Shown in pieces: positions 24,501 through 37,200 of a stretch of 64,000 nucleotides of DNA (positions are counted from its first letter, which is position 1; every line of letters starts with the position of its first letter). Where the stretch lies: the NCBI GenBank assembly GCA_963680875.1, contig OY804580.1:99043353-99107352 (forward strand), written 5' to 3'. The notes under the pieces are model-generated. The model was not told the origin of the DNA, made no database searches, and worked only from the letters and a program-made list of their open reading frames with translations. The position numbers were made by a program, and so were the translations under genes. Source of the DNA: Bathymodiolus brooksi (lineage: Eukaryota; Mollusca; Bivalvia; Mytilida; Modiolidae).

Positions 24501-27000
24501 TGTTAATCTATGTATTGCGGTGGTGGCCATCTTGGATTTCCGATTGGCATAAAAAACATAAAATTTGTAGAGGACCTTCCAATGATCATTCCTAGGCAGT
24601 TTGGTTTCAATTATCCAAGTGGTTTCAGAGAAGAAGCGTTTTGAAACATTTTTCCCATAGGGTCCAATGTTAAACTAAGTCCTGCCATAGCCGCCATTTT
24701 GAATTTCACACCAGAATCAAAAACGTAAAGTTTGTAGAGGACCATCTAATGAACATTCATGTACAGTTTGGCTTTAATCATATTTGTAGTTTCTGAGTAG
24801 AAGGCATTTGAATATTTTCCCATAGGGTCCAATGTTAATCTATGTCCTGCAGTGGCGGCCATCTTGGATTTCCGACCGGCATAAAAAACCTTAAATTTGT
24901 AGAGGACCTTCCAATGATCATTCCTGGGCAGTTTGGTTTCAACTGTCCAAGTGGTTTCAGAGAAGAAGCATTTTGAAACATTTTTCCCATAGGGTCCAAT
25001 GTTAAACTAAGTCCTGCCGTAGCCGCCATTTTGAATTTCATATCGGAACAAAAAACGTAAAGTTTGTAGAGGACCATCTAATGAACATTCATGTACAGTT
25101 TGGCTTTAATCATATTTGTAGTTTCTGAGTAGAAGGCATTTGAATATTTTCCCATAGGGTCCAATGTTAATCTATGTCCTGCGGTGGCGGCCATCTTGGA
25201 TTTCCGACCGGCATAAAAAACAGATAATTTGTAGAGGACCTTCCAATGATCATTCCTGGGCAGTTTGGTTTCAACTGTCCAAGTGGTTTCAGAGAAGAAG
25301 CATTTTGAAACATTTTTCCCATAGGGTCCAATGTTAAACTAAGTTCTGCCGTAGCCGCCATTTTGAATTTCATATCGGAACAAAAAACCTTAAGATTGTA
25401 GAGGACCATCCAATGAACATTCATGTACAGTTTGGCTTTAATCATATTTGTAGTTTCTGAGAAGAAGGCATTTGAACATTTTCCCATAGGGTCCAATGTT
25501 AATCTATGTATTGCGGTGGTGGCCATCTTGGATTTCCGATCGGCATAAAAAACATAAAATTTCTAGAGGACCTTCCAATGATCATTCCTAGGCAGTTTGG
25601 TTTCAATTATCCAAGTGGTTTCAGAGAAGAAGCGTTTTGAAACATTTTTCCCATAGGGTTCAATGTTAAACTAAGTCCTGCCGTAGCCGCCATTTTGAAT
25701 TTCATACCGGAACAAAAAACGTAAAGTTTGTAGAGGACCATCTAATGAACATTCATGTACAGTTTGGCTTTAATCATATTTGTAGTTTCTGAGTAGAAGG
25801 CATTTGAATATTTTCCCATAGGGTCCAATGTTAATCTATGTCCTGCGGTGGCGGCCATCTTGGATTTCCGACCGGCATAAAAAACAAAAAATTTGTAGAG
25901 GACCTTCCAATGATCATTCCTGGGCAGTTTGGTTTCAACTGTCCAAGTGGTTTCAGAGAAGAAGCATTTTGAAACATTTTTCCCATAGGGTCCAATGTTA
26001 AACTAAGTCCTGCCGTAGCTGCCATTTTGAATTTCATATCGGAACAAAAAACCTTAAGATTGTAGAGGACCATCCAATGAACATTCATGTACAGTTTGGC
26101 TTTAATAATATTTGTAGTTTCTGAGAAGAAGGCATTTGAACATTTTCCCATAGGGTCCAATGTTAATCTATGTCCTGCGGTGGCGGCCATCTTGGATTTC
26201 CGACCGGCATAAAAAACAGAAAATTTGTAGAGGACCTTCCAATGATCATTCCTGGGCAGTTTGGTTTCAACTGTCCAAGTGGTTTCAGAGAAGAAGCATT
26301 TTGAAACATTTTTCCCATAGGGTCCAATGCTAAACTAAGTCCTGTCGTAGCCGCCATTTTGAATTTCATATCGGAACAAAAAACCTTAAGATTGTAGAGG
26401 ACCATCCAATCAACATTCATGTACAGTTTGGCTTTAATAATATTTGTAGTTTCTGAGAAGAAGGCATTTGAACATTTTCCCATAGGGTCCAATGTTAATC
26501 TATGTCCTGCGGTGGTGGCCATCTTGGATTTTCGACCGGCATAAAAAACAAAAAATTTGTAGAGGACCTTCCAATGATCATTCCTGGGCAGTTTGGTTTC
26601 AACTGTCCAAGTGGTTTCAGAGAAGAAGCATTTTGAAACATTTTTCCCATAGGGTCCAATGTTAAACTAAGTCCTGCCGTAGCCGCCATTTTGAATTTCA
26701 TATCGGAACAAAAAACCTTAAGATTGTAGAGGACCATCCAATCAACATTCATGTACAGTTTGGCTTTAATCATATTTGTAGTTTCTGAGAAGAAGGCATT
26801 TGAACATTTTCCCATAGGGTCCAATGTTAATCTATGTCCTGCGATGGCGGCCATCTTGGATTTCCGATCGGCATAAAAAACAGTAACTTGGTAAAGGACA
26901 TTCCAATGATCATTCCTTTACAGTTTGGGTTCAGTCAGTTCATTGGTTTCGGAGAAGAAGATCTTTGAAATTTCGGCCAATCAGAGCATATTATTGGCCC
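15560..27000. repeat. 332-bp satellite (dimer of about 166 bp) with higher-order repeats
   Basis: About 34 units of 332 bp. Each consists of two related halves: one with gaggaccttccaatgatcat, the other with gaggaccatccaatgaacat, both containing cccatagggtccaatgttaa. Near-identical blocks recur 2986 bp apart (the region from about 16.3 kb and that from about 19.2 kb), marked by a shared 4-bp deletion in aatctgtcctgcgg near 16540 and 19530. Further block copies occur at multiples of 332 bp. The 119-residue frames on the minus strand are artefacts of the unit, and their start codons and stops recur every 332 bp. Confidence 0.95.
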
Positions 27001-27132
27001 TGGCAGCCATATTGAATATCCGACTGGAACGAAAAACAGTAACTTTGTAGAGGACCATCCAAGGAACATTCCTGCTAAGTTCGGTTCCAATCGGCCAAGT
27101 GGTTTCGGAGAAGAAGCTTGAAATGTGAAAAG

Positions 27133-27186
27133 TTTACAGACGACAGACGACAGACGACAGACGACAGACGACAGACGACGGACGCC
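27133..27186. repeat. (ACGACAG)n microsatellite in the pearl-like element
   Basis: Six or seven copies of a 7-bp unit lie just before the conserved right end of the element. The pearl elements described in bivalves carry an ACGG/ACGR tract at this position. Confidence 0.9.
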
Positions 27187-27235
27187 AAGTGATGGCAATA
27201 GTTCACATGGACCTTTGGTCCAGGTGAACTAAAAA

Positions 27236-27849
27236 GTGAACACATTATAATATTATGTTCCAAAGCAAAAAATATTTACACAATAACACAACTCCTTAAT
27301 AATACTACTAATTATAAAACAAATTAAAACAAATATACATGTATGATCCATAATGTTCATTAATTTGGTACCATAATAATATTCTAAACAATATAATAAA
27401 TTAAAATGTATTTTTGACAAAAACAAAAAAAAAGTCTTCAGGTTTGACTGTAATTTAACAAATCCAATTTATCAAAATTTGATAAATTGGATTTGTTCAA
27501 TATAATTTACAAATGCATTTATGCTAATAAAAAACAACATTTGAACATGAATGAAACAGCCCTAGAATTGCAAATTTTCTCAAAGGAGATTTCTTAAAAT
27601 ATATAAAATACAACATTGAGTTATGAAATAAATGGTTTTACAAAATGGTGTTGAATGCCATCCTTAAAATGGAGTAGCCACACACATGAGGAATGAAATT
27701 ATATAATATTTTCATGGTTTTTAGTCAACACACATATTTATAATATGATTTTCTATCCTCATTTTTCTTTATCATTATTGCATTTAAAATTTTACAACAT
27801 AAGACATGAACAAACTGTACATGATAATTGATCCCACATTCATCCCTGC
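27236..27849. other. GOLGA3 3' flank, possible 3' UTR
   Basis: This AT-rich sequence downstream of the GOLGA3 stop probably contains its 3' UTR end. I could not identify a convincing polyadenylation signal on the minus strand. It contains a perfect palindrome at 27457-27497. Confidence 0.4.
27457..27497. repeat. Perfect 20-bp-arm palindrome
   Basis: The left arm aacaaatccaatttatcaaa is followed after a single base by its exact reverse complement. It could extrude as a hairpin in DNA or RNA, and it may lie in the GOLGA3 3' UTR. Confidence 0.95.
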
Positions 27850-28152
27850 AGACGACAGTTTCCATAGTAACCAAGGTTCATCATGCCAAAGGACAATTTT
27901 ACCCATTGAACACACCATTGGTCACATGATCTCTGTTTCCATAGTAACCATGTTTCATCATGATAAAGCACAATTTACATATTGAACACACCATTGGTCA
28001 CATGATCTCCGTTTCCATAGTAACCAAGATTCATCATGATAAAGCACAACTTTACACACTGAACACACCATTGGTCATATGATCTCTGTTTTCATAGTAA
28101 CCAAGGTTCATCATGATAAAGAACAATTTTACACATTGAACACACCATTGGT
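27850..28152 (-). repeat. Tandem repeat of about 77 bp carrying the GOLGA3 stop codon
   Basis: There are four copies. On the minus strand each contains ccaatggtgtgttcaat or a one-base variant, followed by a TAA. Three copies are non-coding 3' flank; the copy nearest the gene supplies the real C-terminal codons and stop. The remainder of the unit reads ggttactatggaaac and atcatgatgaa. Confidence 0.9.
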
Positions 28153-28270
28153 CACGTGATCTGTATCTATGGCAGCAGCAGATATAGAGGTGGTTGTCAT
28201 GGTACTGTTAGCTGTGTCTGTTATTGTCTTAACGACCTGCCTCAATTCCTGAACCTGATTATCTACAATA
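28129..28270 (-). CDS. GOLGA3: GOLGA3 last coding exon
   Basis: The acceptor is ATATTTTTCAG|TATTG; the first base completes an Asn codon. It then encodes [20 protein letters not shown] and a Ser/Thr-rich tail ending in [10 protein letters not shown], with TAA at 28129-28131. The phase fits exon 11. The tail shows no similarity to the human C terminus, so assignment rests on phase, splice signals and position 9 kb downstream. The last ten codons and the stop are repeated three more times in the 3' flank (see the repeat at 27850-28152). Confidence 0.75.
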
Positions 28271-31200
28271 CTGAAAAATATCATATAAAATTTATTTAGC
28301 AATTGACAATGTGCACCATAGTTTGTAATACAATATGGCTACTTAATCTAACGGTGGACAACATGTACAGTTGAACCTAAATATTAAGGAGAGTCTCAGG
28401 AGATGGGAAATATCACCTTTTATGGACAGGTGCCCTTTATATATAAAGGTTCAAACTAGATGATTTATTAAATGCATGAAATTCTACATATCAAAAGTTA
28501 TCAAAATGACAAGATGGCCAGATGTAGCGATTATTGAGACGTAAAGAGTACTGCTCAACTACAGGTGAGGAGGGGCGTTTCACACTGAGATGTAAAGAGT
28601 ACTGCTCAACTACAGGCGAGGAGGGGCATTTCACACTCAGATGTAAAGAGTACTGATCAACTACACTTGAGGAGGGGCATTTCACACTCAGATGTAAAGA
28701 GTACTGCTCAACTACAGGCGAGGAGGAGCATTTCACGCTCAGATGTAAAGAGTACTGCTCAACTACAGGTGAGGAGGGGCATTTCACACTCAGATGTAAT
28801 GAGTACTGATCAACTACAGGTGAGGAGGGGCATTTCACACTCAGATGTAAAGAGTACTGCTCAACTACAGGCGAGGAGGAGCGTTTCACACTCAGATGTA
28901 AAGAGTACTGCTCAACTACAGGTGAGGAGGGGCATTTCACACTCAGATGTAAAGAGTACTGCTCAACTACAGGTGAGGAGGAGCGTTTCACACTCAGATG
29001 TAAAGAGTACTGCTCAACTACAGGCGAGGAGGAGCATTTCACACTCAGATGTAAAGAGTACTGATCAACTACAGGTGAGGAGGGACGTTTCACACTCAGA
29101 TGTAAAGAGTACTGCTCAACTACAGGCAAGGGGGAGCATTTCACACTCAGATGTAAAGAGTACTGCTCAACTACAGGTGAGGAGGGGCGTTTCACACTCA
29201 GATGTAAAGAGTACTGCTCAACTACAGGCGAAGGAGGGGCATTTCACACTCAGATGTAAAGAGTACTGATCAACTACAGGTGAGGAGGAGCGTTTCACAC
29301 TCAGATGTAAAGAGTACTGCTCAACTACAGGCGAGGAGGGACGTTTCACACTCAGATGTAAAGAGTACTGCTCAACTACAGGCGAGGAGGAGCTTTTCAC
29401 ACTCAGATGTAAAGAGTACTGCTCAACTACAGGTGAGGAGGGGCGTTTCACACTCAGATGTAAAGAGTACTGTTCAACTACAGGTGAGGAGGGGCGTTTC
29501 ACACTCAGATGTAAAGAGTACTGATCAACTACAGGTGAGGAGGGGCGTTTCACACTCAGATGTAAAGAGTACTGCTCAACTACAGGCGAGGAGGAGCGTT
29601 TCACACTCAGATGTAAAGAGTACTGCTCAACTACAGGTGAGGAGGGGCGTTTCACACTCAGATGTAAAGAGTACTGCTCAACTACAGGCGAGGAGGAGCG
29701 TTTCACACTCAGATGTAAAGAGTACTGCTCAACTACAGGTGAGGAGGGGCGTTTCACACTCAGATGTAAAGAGTACTGCTCAACTACAGGTGAGGGACGT
29801 TTCACACTCAGATGTAAAGAGTACTGCTCAACTACAGGTGAGGAGGGGCGCTTCACACTCAGATGTAAAGAGTACTGCTCAACTACAGGTGAGGATGGAC
29901 GTTTCACACTCAGATGTAAAGAGTACTGCTCAACTACAGGCGAGGGGGAGCATTTCACACTCAGATGTAAAGAGTACTGCTCAACTACAGGTGAGGAGGG
30001 GCGTTTCACACTCAGATGTAAAGAGTACTGATCAACTACAGGTGAGGAGGAGCGTTTCACACTCAGATGCAAAGAGTACTGCTCAAGTACAGGTGAGGAG
30101 GGACATTTCACACCCAGATGTAAAGAGTACTGCTCAACTACAGGCAAGGAGGAGTGTTTCACACTCAGATGTAAAGAGTACTGATCAACTACAGGTGAGG
30201 AGGGGCGTTTCACACTCAGATGTAAAGAGTACTGATCAACTACAGGCGAAGGAGGGGCATTTCACACTCAGATGTAAAGAGTACTGATCAACTACAGGTG
30301 AGGAGGGACGTTTCACACTCAGAAGTAAAGAGTACTGATCAACTACAGGTGAGGAGGGGTGTTTCACACTCAGATGTAAAGAGTACTGCTCAACTACAGG
30401 TGAGGAGGGACATTTCACACTCAGAAGTAAAGAGTACTGATCAACTACAGGTGAGGAGGGGCGTTTCACACTCAGATGTAAAGAATACTGATCAACTACA
30501 GGTGAGGAGGGGCGTTTCACACTCAGATGTAAAGAGTACTGATCAACTACAGGTGAGGAGGGGCATTTCACTCTCAGATGTAAAGAGTACTGCTCAACTA
30601 CAGGCGAAGGAGGGGCGTTTCACACTCAGATGTAAAGAGTACTGATCAACTACAGGTGAGGAGGGGCATTTCACACTCAGATGTAAAGAGTACTGCTCAA
30701 CTACAGGTGAGGAGGGGCATTTCACTCTCAGATGTAAAGAGTACTGCTCAACTACAGGCGAAGGAGGGGCGTTTCACACTCAGATGTAAAGAGTACTGAT
30801 CAACTACAGGTGAGGAGGGGCATTTCACACTCAGATGTAAAGAGTACTGCTCAACTACAGGTGAGGAGGGGCATTTCACTCTCAGATGTAAAGAGTACTG
30901 CTCAACTACAGGCGAAGGAGGGGCGTTTCACACTCAGATGTAAAGAGTACTGATCAACTACAGGTGAGGAGGAGCGTTTCACACTCAGATGTAAAGAGTA
31001 CTGCTCAACTACAGGTGAGGAGGGACATTTCACACTCAGATGTAAAGAGTACTGATCAACTACAGGTGAGGAGGGGCGTTTCACACTCAGATGTAAAGAG
31101 TACTGATCAACTACAGGTGAGGAGGGGCGTTTCACACTCAGATGTAAAGAGTACTGATCAACTACAGGTGAGGAGGGGCATTTCACTCTCAGATGTAAAG

Positions 31201-34200
31201 AGTACTGCTCAACTACAGGCAAAGGAGGGGCATTTCACACTCAGATGTAAAGAGTACTGATCAACTACAGGCGAGGAGGAGCGTTTCACACTCAGATGTA
31301 AAGAGTACTGATCAACTACAGGTGAGGAGGGACGTTTCACACTCAGATGTAAAGAGTACTGATCAACTACAGGCGAGGGGGAGCATTTCACACTCAGATG
31401 TAAAGAGTACTGCTCAACTACAGGTGAGGAGGGGCATTTCACACTCAGATGTAAAGAGTACTGCTCAACTACAGGTGAAGGAGGGGCGTTTCACACTCAG
31501 ATGTAAAGAGTACTGATCAACTACAGGTGAGGAGGAGCGTTTCACACTCAGATGTAAAGAGTACTGCTCAACTACAGGTGAGGAGGGACATTTCACACTC
31601 AGATGTAAAGAGTACTGATCAACTACAGGTGAGGAGGGGCGTTTCACACTCAGATGTAAAGAGTACTGATCAACTACAGGTGAGGAGGGGCGTTTCACAC
31701 TCAGATGTAAAGAGTACTGATCAACTACAGGTGAGGAGGGGCATTTCACACTCAGATGTAAAGAGTACTGCTCAACTACAGGCAAAGGAGGGGCATTTCA
31801 CACTCAGATGTAAAGAGTACTGATCAACTACAGGCGAGGAGGAGCGTTTCACACTCAGATGTAAAGAGTACTGCTCAACTACAGGTGAGGAGGGACGTTT
31901 CACACTCAGATGTAAAGAGTACTGCTCAACTACAGGCGAGGGGGAGCATTTCACACTCAGATGTAAAGAGTACTGCTCAACTACAGGTGAGGAGGGGCAT
32001 TTCACACTCAGATGTAAAGAGTACTGCTCAACTACAGGCGAAGGAGGGGCATTTCACACTCAGATGTAAAGAGTACTGATCAACTACAGGTGAGGAAGAG
32101 TGTTTCACACTCAGATGTAAAGAGTACTGCTCAACTACAGGCAAGGAGGGACATTTCACACTCAGATGTAAAGAGTACTGCTCAACTACAGGCGAGGAGG
32201 AGCGTTTCACACTCAGATGTAAAAAGTACTGCTCAACTACAGGTGAGGAGGGGCGTTTCACACTCAGATGTAAAGAGTACTGCTCAACTACAGGTGAGGA
32301 GGGGCGTTTCACACTCAGATGTAAAGAGTACTGATCAACTACAGGTGAGGAGGGGCGTTTCACACTCAGATGTAAAGAGTACTGCTCAACTACAGGCAAG
32401 GAGGAGCATTTCACACTCAGATGTAAAGAGTACTGCTCAACTACAGGTGAGGAGGGGTGTTTCACACTCAGATGTAAAGAGTACTGCTCAACTACAGGTG
32501 AGGAGGGGCGTTTCACACTCAGATGTAAAGAGTACTGCTCAACTACAGGTGAGGGACGTTTCACACTCAGATGTAAAGAGTACTGCTCAACTACAGGTGA
32601 GGAGGGGTGCTTCACACTCAGATGTAAAGAGTACTGCTCAACTACAGGTGAGGAGGGACGTTTCACACTCAGATGTAAAGAGTACTGCTCAACTACAGGC
32701 GAGGGGGAGCATTTCACACTCAGATGTAAAGAGTACTGATCAACTACAGGTGAGGAGGGGCGTTTCACACTCAGATGTAAAGAGTACTGATCAACTACAG
32801 GTGAGGAGGAGCGTTTCACACTCAGATGTAAAGAGTACTGCTCAAGTACAGGTGAGGAGGGACATTTCACACCCAGATGTAAAGAGTACTGCTCAACTAC
32901 AGGCGAAGGAGGGGCATTTCACACTCAGATGTAAAGAGTACTGATCAACTACACTTGAGGAGGGGCATTTCACACTCAGATGTAAAGAGTACTGATCATC
33001 TACAGGTGAGGAGGGACATTTCACACTCAGATGTAAAGAGTACTGATCAACTACAGGTGAGGAGGGGCATTTCACACTCAGATGTAAAGAGTACTGCTCA
33101 ACTACAGGTGAGGAGGGGTGCTTCACACTCAGATGTAAAGAGTACTGCTCAACTACAGGTGAGGAGGGGCGTTTCACACTCAGATGTAAAGAGTACTGCT
33201 CAACTACAGGTGAGGAGGGGCGTTTCACACTCAGATGTAAAGAGTACTGATCAACTACAGGTGAGGAGGGGCGTTTCACACTCAGATGTAATGAGTACTA
33301 CTCAACTACAGGCGAGGAGGAGCATTTCACACTCAGATGTAAAGAGTACTGCTCAACTACAGGTGAGGAGGGGCGTTTCACACTCAGATGTAAAGAGTAC
33401 TGCTCAACTACAGGTGAGGAGGGGCGTTTCACACTCAGATGTAAAGAGTACTGCTCAACTACAGGTGAGGGACGTTTCACACTCAGATGTAAAGAGTACT
33501 GCTCAACTACAGGTGAGGAGGGGTGCTTCACACTCAGATGTAAAGAGTACTGCTCAACTACAGGTGAGGAGGGACGTTTCACACTCAGATGTAAAGAGTA
33601 CTGCTCAACTACAGGCGAGGGGGAGCATTTCACACTCAGATGTAAAGAGTACTGATCAACTACAGGTGAGGAGGGGCGTTTCACACTCAGATGTAAAGAG
33701 TACTGATCAACTACAGGTGAGGAGGAGCGTTTCACACTCAGATGTAAAGAGTACTGCTCAAGTACAGGTGAGGAGGGACATTTCACACCCAGATGTAAAG
33801 AGTACTGCTCAACTACAGGCGAAGGAGGGGCGTTTCACACTCAGATGTAAAGAGTACTGATCAACTACACTTGAGGAGGGGCATTTCACACTCAGATGTA
33901 AAGAGTACTGATCAACTACAGGTGAGGAGGGACATTTCACACTCAGATGTAAAGAGTACTGATCAACTACAGGTGAGGAGGGGCATTTCACACTCAGATG
34001 TAAAGAGTACTGCTCAACTACAGGTGAGGAGGGGTGCTTCACACTCAGATGTAAAGAGTACTGCTCAACTACAGGTGAGGAGGGACGTTTCACACTCAGA
34101 TGTAAAGAGTACTGATCAACTACAGGTGAGGAGGGACGTTTCACACTCAGATGTAAAGAGTACTGATCAACTACAGGTGAGGAGGGGCGTTTCACACTCA

Positions 34201-37200
34201 GATGTAAAGAGTACTGCTCAACTACAGGTGAGGAGGGGCATTTCACACTCAGATGTAAAGAGTACTGCTCAACTACAGGTGAGGAGGGGCATTTCACACT
34301 CAGATGTAAAGAGTACTGCTCAACTACAGGTGAGGAGGGGCATTTCACTCTCAGATGTAAAGAGTACTGATCAACTACAGGTGAGGAGGGGCGTTTCACA
34401 CTCAGATGTAAAGAGTACTGATCAACTACAGGTGAGGAGGGGCATTTCACACTCAGATGTAAAGAGTACTGCTCAACTACAGGTGAGGAGGGGCGTTTCA
34501 CACTCAGATGTAAAGAGTACTGATCAACTACAGGTGAGGAGGGGCATTTCACTCTCAGATGTAAAGAGTACTGCTCAACTACAGGCAAAGGAGGGGCGTT
34601 TCACACTCAGATGTAAAGAGTACTGATCAACTACAGGTGAAGGAGGGGCATTTCACACTCAGATGTAAAGAGTACTGCTCAACTACAGGTGAGGAGGGGC
34701 ATTTCACACTCAGATGAAAAGAGTACTGCTCAACTACAGGTGAGGAGGGGCGTTTCACACTCAGATGTAAAGAGTACTGATCAACTACAGGTGAGGAGGG
34801 GTGCTTCACGCTCAGATGTAAAGAGTACTGATCAACTACAGGTGAGGAGGGGCACTTCACACTCAGATGTAAAGAGTACTGCTCAAATACAGGTGAAAGA
34901 GGGGCGTTTCACACTCATTTTAGGGTATGAACTATGCTCAGTATTGAAGACCTTACAGTAACTGAATTGTAGAACAGCAAACTGGTGTTGGATGGTTTCA
35001 GAGCACCTCATGTGTTAAGAATTCCATCCATCTAACTAACACCAATTTGACAGACCAGTACATTATATCTGGCTTATCTCCCCTTATAAATCTGATAGCC
35101 AAGATATAGCTGAAAGTGATGAACATTAAACCCCAATTTGTGTATGTGTGTGTGTGTATGTTCCAGTCCAAACCAGAATACCATTTTCTGTGTTAGGGAC
35201 CCCTCCTAGATTTGACTTAAACATACAGTCAAACTTGTCTCTAGCGACCATTGAAGGGAGTTCTGAAAAAAGGTCGCATAAGACAGGGGGTCATTGAATA
35301 GAGGTTGTGATATTTGTTCCCAAAATATCGAGAGGAAAAACCTAGTTCAGGTATATAATCCACATCAACTTGTAACCCGTTCGTGTGGAGGACAAATGCA
35401 TGAATAGAGCTTAAATTCTGGCAAGAAAAAGGTATAATGAAATAAAAAATATGTTCAATTATCGTTAAATATTTCTGTCCTTTGTGGGTGAAACAAAAAA
35501 AAAAGAATATTAAATGATTGAGTTTTTTACTTTCTTTCAACAGCTATTGTTATCTTAATTGTTATCATAATGAGAATTAATCATTATGATTAGAAGAATG
35601 AAATTTCCCGACAAAACATTTTCAAACTTCAATCACTCGCCAAAAGCTATAAATAGCCTAATCACACAATCAGCATGTGTTTACCTTGATCTGTTACCGC
35701 ACGTTAAACGAATGTTGACAGAAATATATGCTGGGAACTAGTACTTCATACAATAATTTTCAAAATCACGATTATTTATTTATAAAACTGAAAGATTAAA
35801 ACAGTATTTTCTATAATAAGCAATTTTAAATATTCAATTATAAATAAGAAATAAACCAAAATAAACCAAAACAACAATAATAAATCATCACGTGAACAAC
35901 TTACCTGTAAAAACTAGAGGCTCAGCCCACTGAGCCTGTATTGCTCACCTGACAATAGAATGATACAAAACCTTTATTTCTAATAGTTTTTGAAATATCA
36001 GACAAAAATGTTTAAATTCAAAAAAAAAATAATGAAAAAAGGGCAATAACTCCTAGACGAGTAATCAGATTTACTTCAAAATTGCAGGGCATGTAGATTT
36101 TGACAAGCTGAACATGTTTTCAGTTTACACTTAACATCTATCTCTTATAGTTTTTGAAATAAAGGATGAAAAATATTAACATTTTTAAAATTTGATGAAA
36201 AAAGGGGAATAACTTCAAGATGGGTAATCAGATTTACTTTAAAATTGCAGGCTAGGTAAATCTTGACATGCTGCACATGTTTGCTGTTTAAACTTAACAT
36301 CTATCTCTTATAGTTTTTGAAATAAAAAACAAAAAGTATTAAAATTTTGAAAATTTGATGAAAAAAGGGCAATAACTCCAAGATAGGTAATTAGATTTTC
36401 TTCAAAATTGCAGGGTAGTTAGATCTTGCTGTGCTGATCATTTTTACCCCGTCAGATTTCTGATATTATTAACGGTTTTTGAGTTATTACCAAAAACGTG
36501 CAATTTTACCATATGTTCTATTTTTAGTAACAGCGGTCATGTTTGTTGGCCGAATGGAACCAAATGAAGAAGTTTAATAGAGGATCGTACATAGATGCTT
36601 CCTGTCAAGTTTGGCTCCATTTGGCCAAGCAGTTTCAGAGGAGAAGATTTCTTTAACATTAGCTAATCAGAAACAAGAATTGTCCTTGGCGGACATATTT
36701 GATGGCGGAATGGGACGAAATGAAGAAACTTTATAGAGGACCTTATATAGATGCTTTCTGCCAAGTTTGGTTCCATTCGGCCCAGTTGTTTAAGAGGAGT
36801 AGATTAAAATATGAAAAAGTTAACGGACGGACGACGGACGCCAAGTGATGGCAATACCTCACCTGACCCTTTGGGTCAGGTGAGCTAAAAAATGGCGGTC
36901 TTACACAATAACGCTAATCAGTAATCGTGACTTCATCTAATATGAAAAATCTATTATTATGAACTAGTAACAGGTATGGACAAAACGGACATTTTTCCAA
37001 AGTCGGGACTGTGTATGTTTATCTATTATCTAACTTCCAGTTTGATAATAATCCTCCAATAGTCGTTATATGAAAGATTTTTACCCAAAGAACACGGTCG
37101 TAAGTCGCGTTAGACAGTGGGTCGTTATATAAAGGTCGAATGCACGGGAAAACGTTGGGGAGGAATAAATAAGGTCGGTTAACAAAGGAAGTCGTTATAT

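Larger units (their letters stand above)
15335..27235 (+). mobile_element. Giant pearl/Helitron-like (HINE) non-autonomous element
   Basis: The left end has an aggctctcaagagcct hairpin followed by gtatcgttcacctgg. The right end has a seven-base (acgacag)n microsatellite, ggacgccaagtgatggcaat, a hairpin (ggacctttggtcc inside cacc/ggtg) and ctaaaaa. The same ends bound the 1-kb element at 35913-36892. Core repeats of about 160-170 bp, an ACGG-type microsatellite and a 3' hairpin then CTAR are features described for pearl elements and Helitron-related HINEs of bivalves. Here the core has expanded to about 11.4 kb. No transposase or Rep/helicase is present. Confidence 0.75.

Noticed and set aside
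15560..27000. About twenty 80-229-residue minus-strand frames that look like a gene family
   Set aside because: They recur every 332 bp with the same start and stop because they are translations of a satellite unit. No domain, splice signal or codon bias supports them.
28530..34915. Long repetitive open frames on both strands (for example 29218-30213, 29280-30287, 32028-32944)
   Set aside because: They are the in-frame translation of a 51-bp intronic satellite. Frames are open on both strands, broken by 48- and 52-bp units, and sit between two well-supported GOLGA3 exons.
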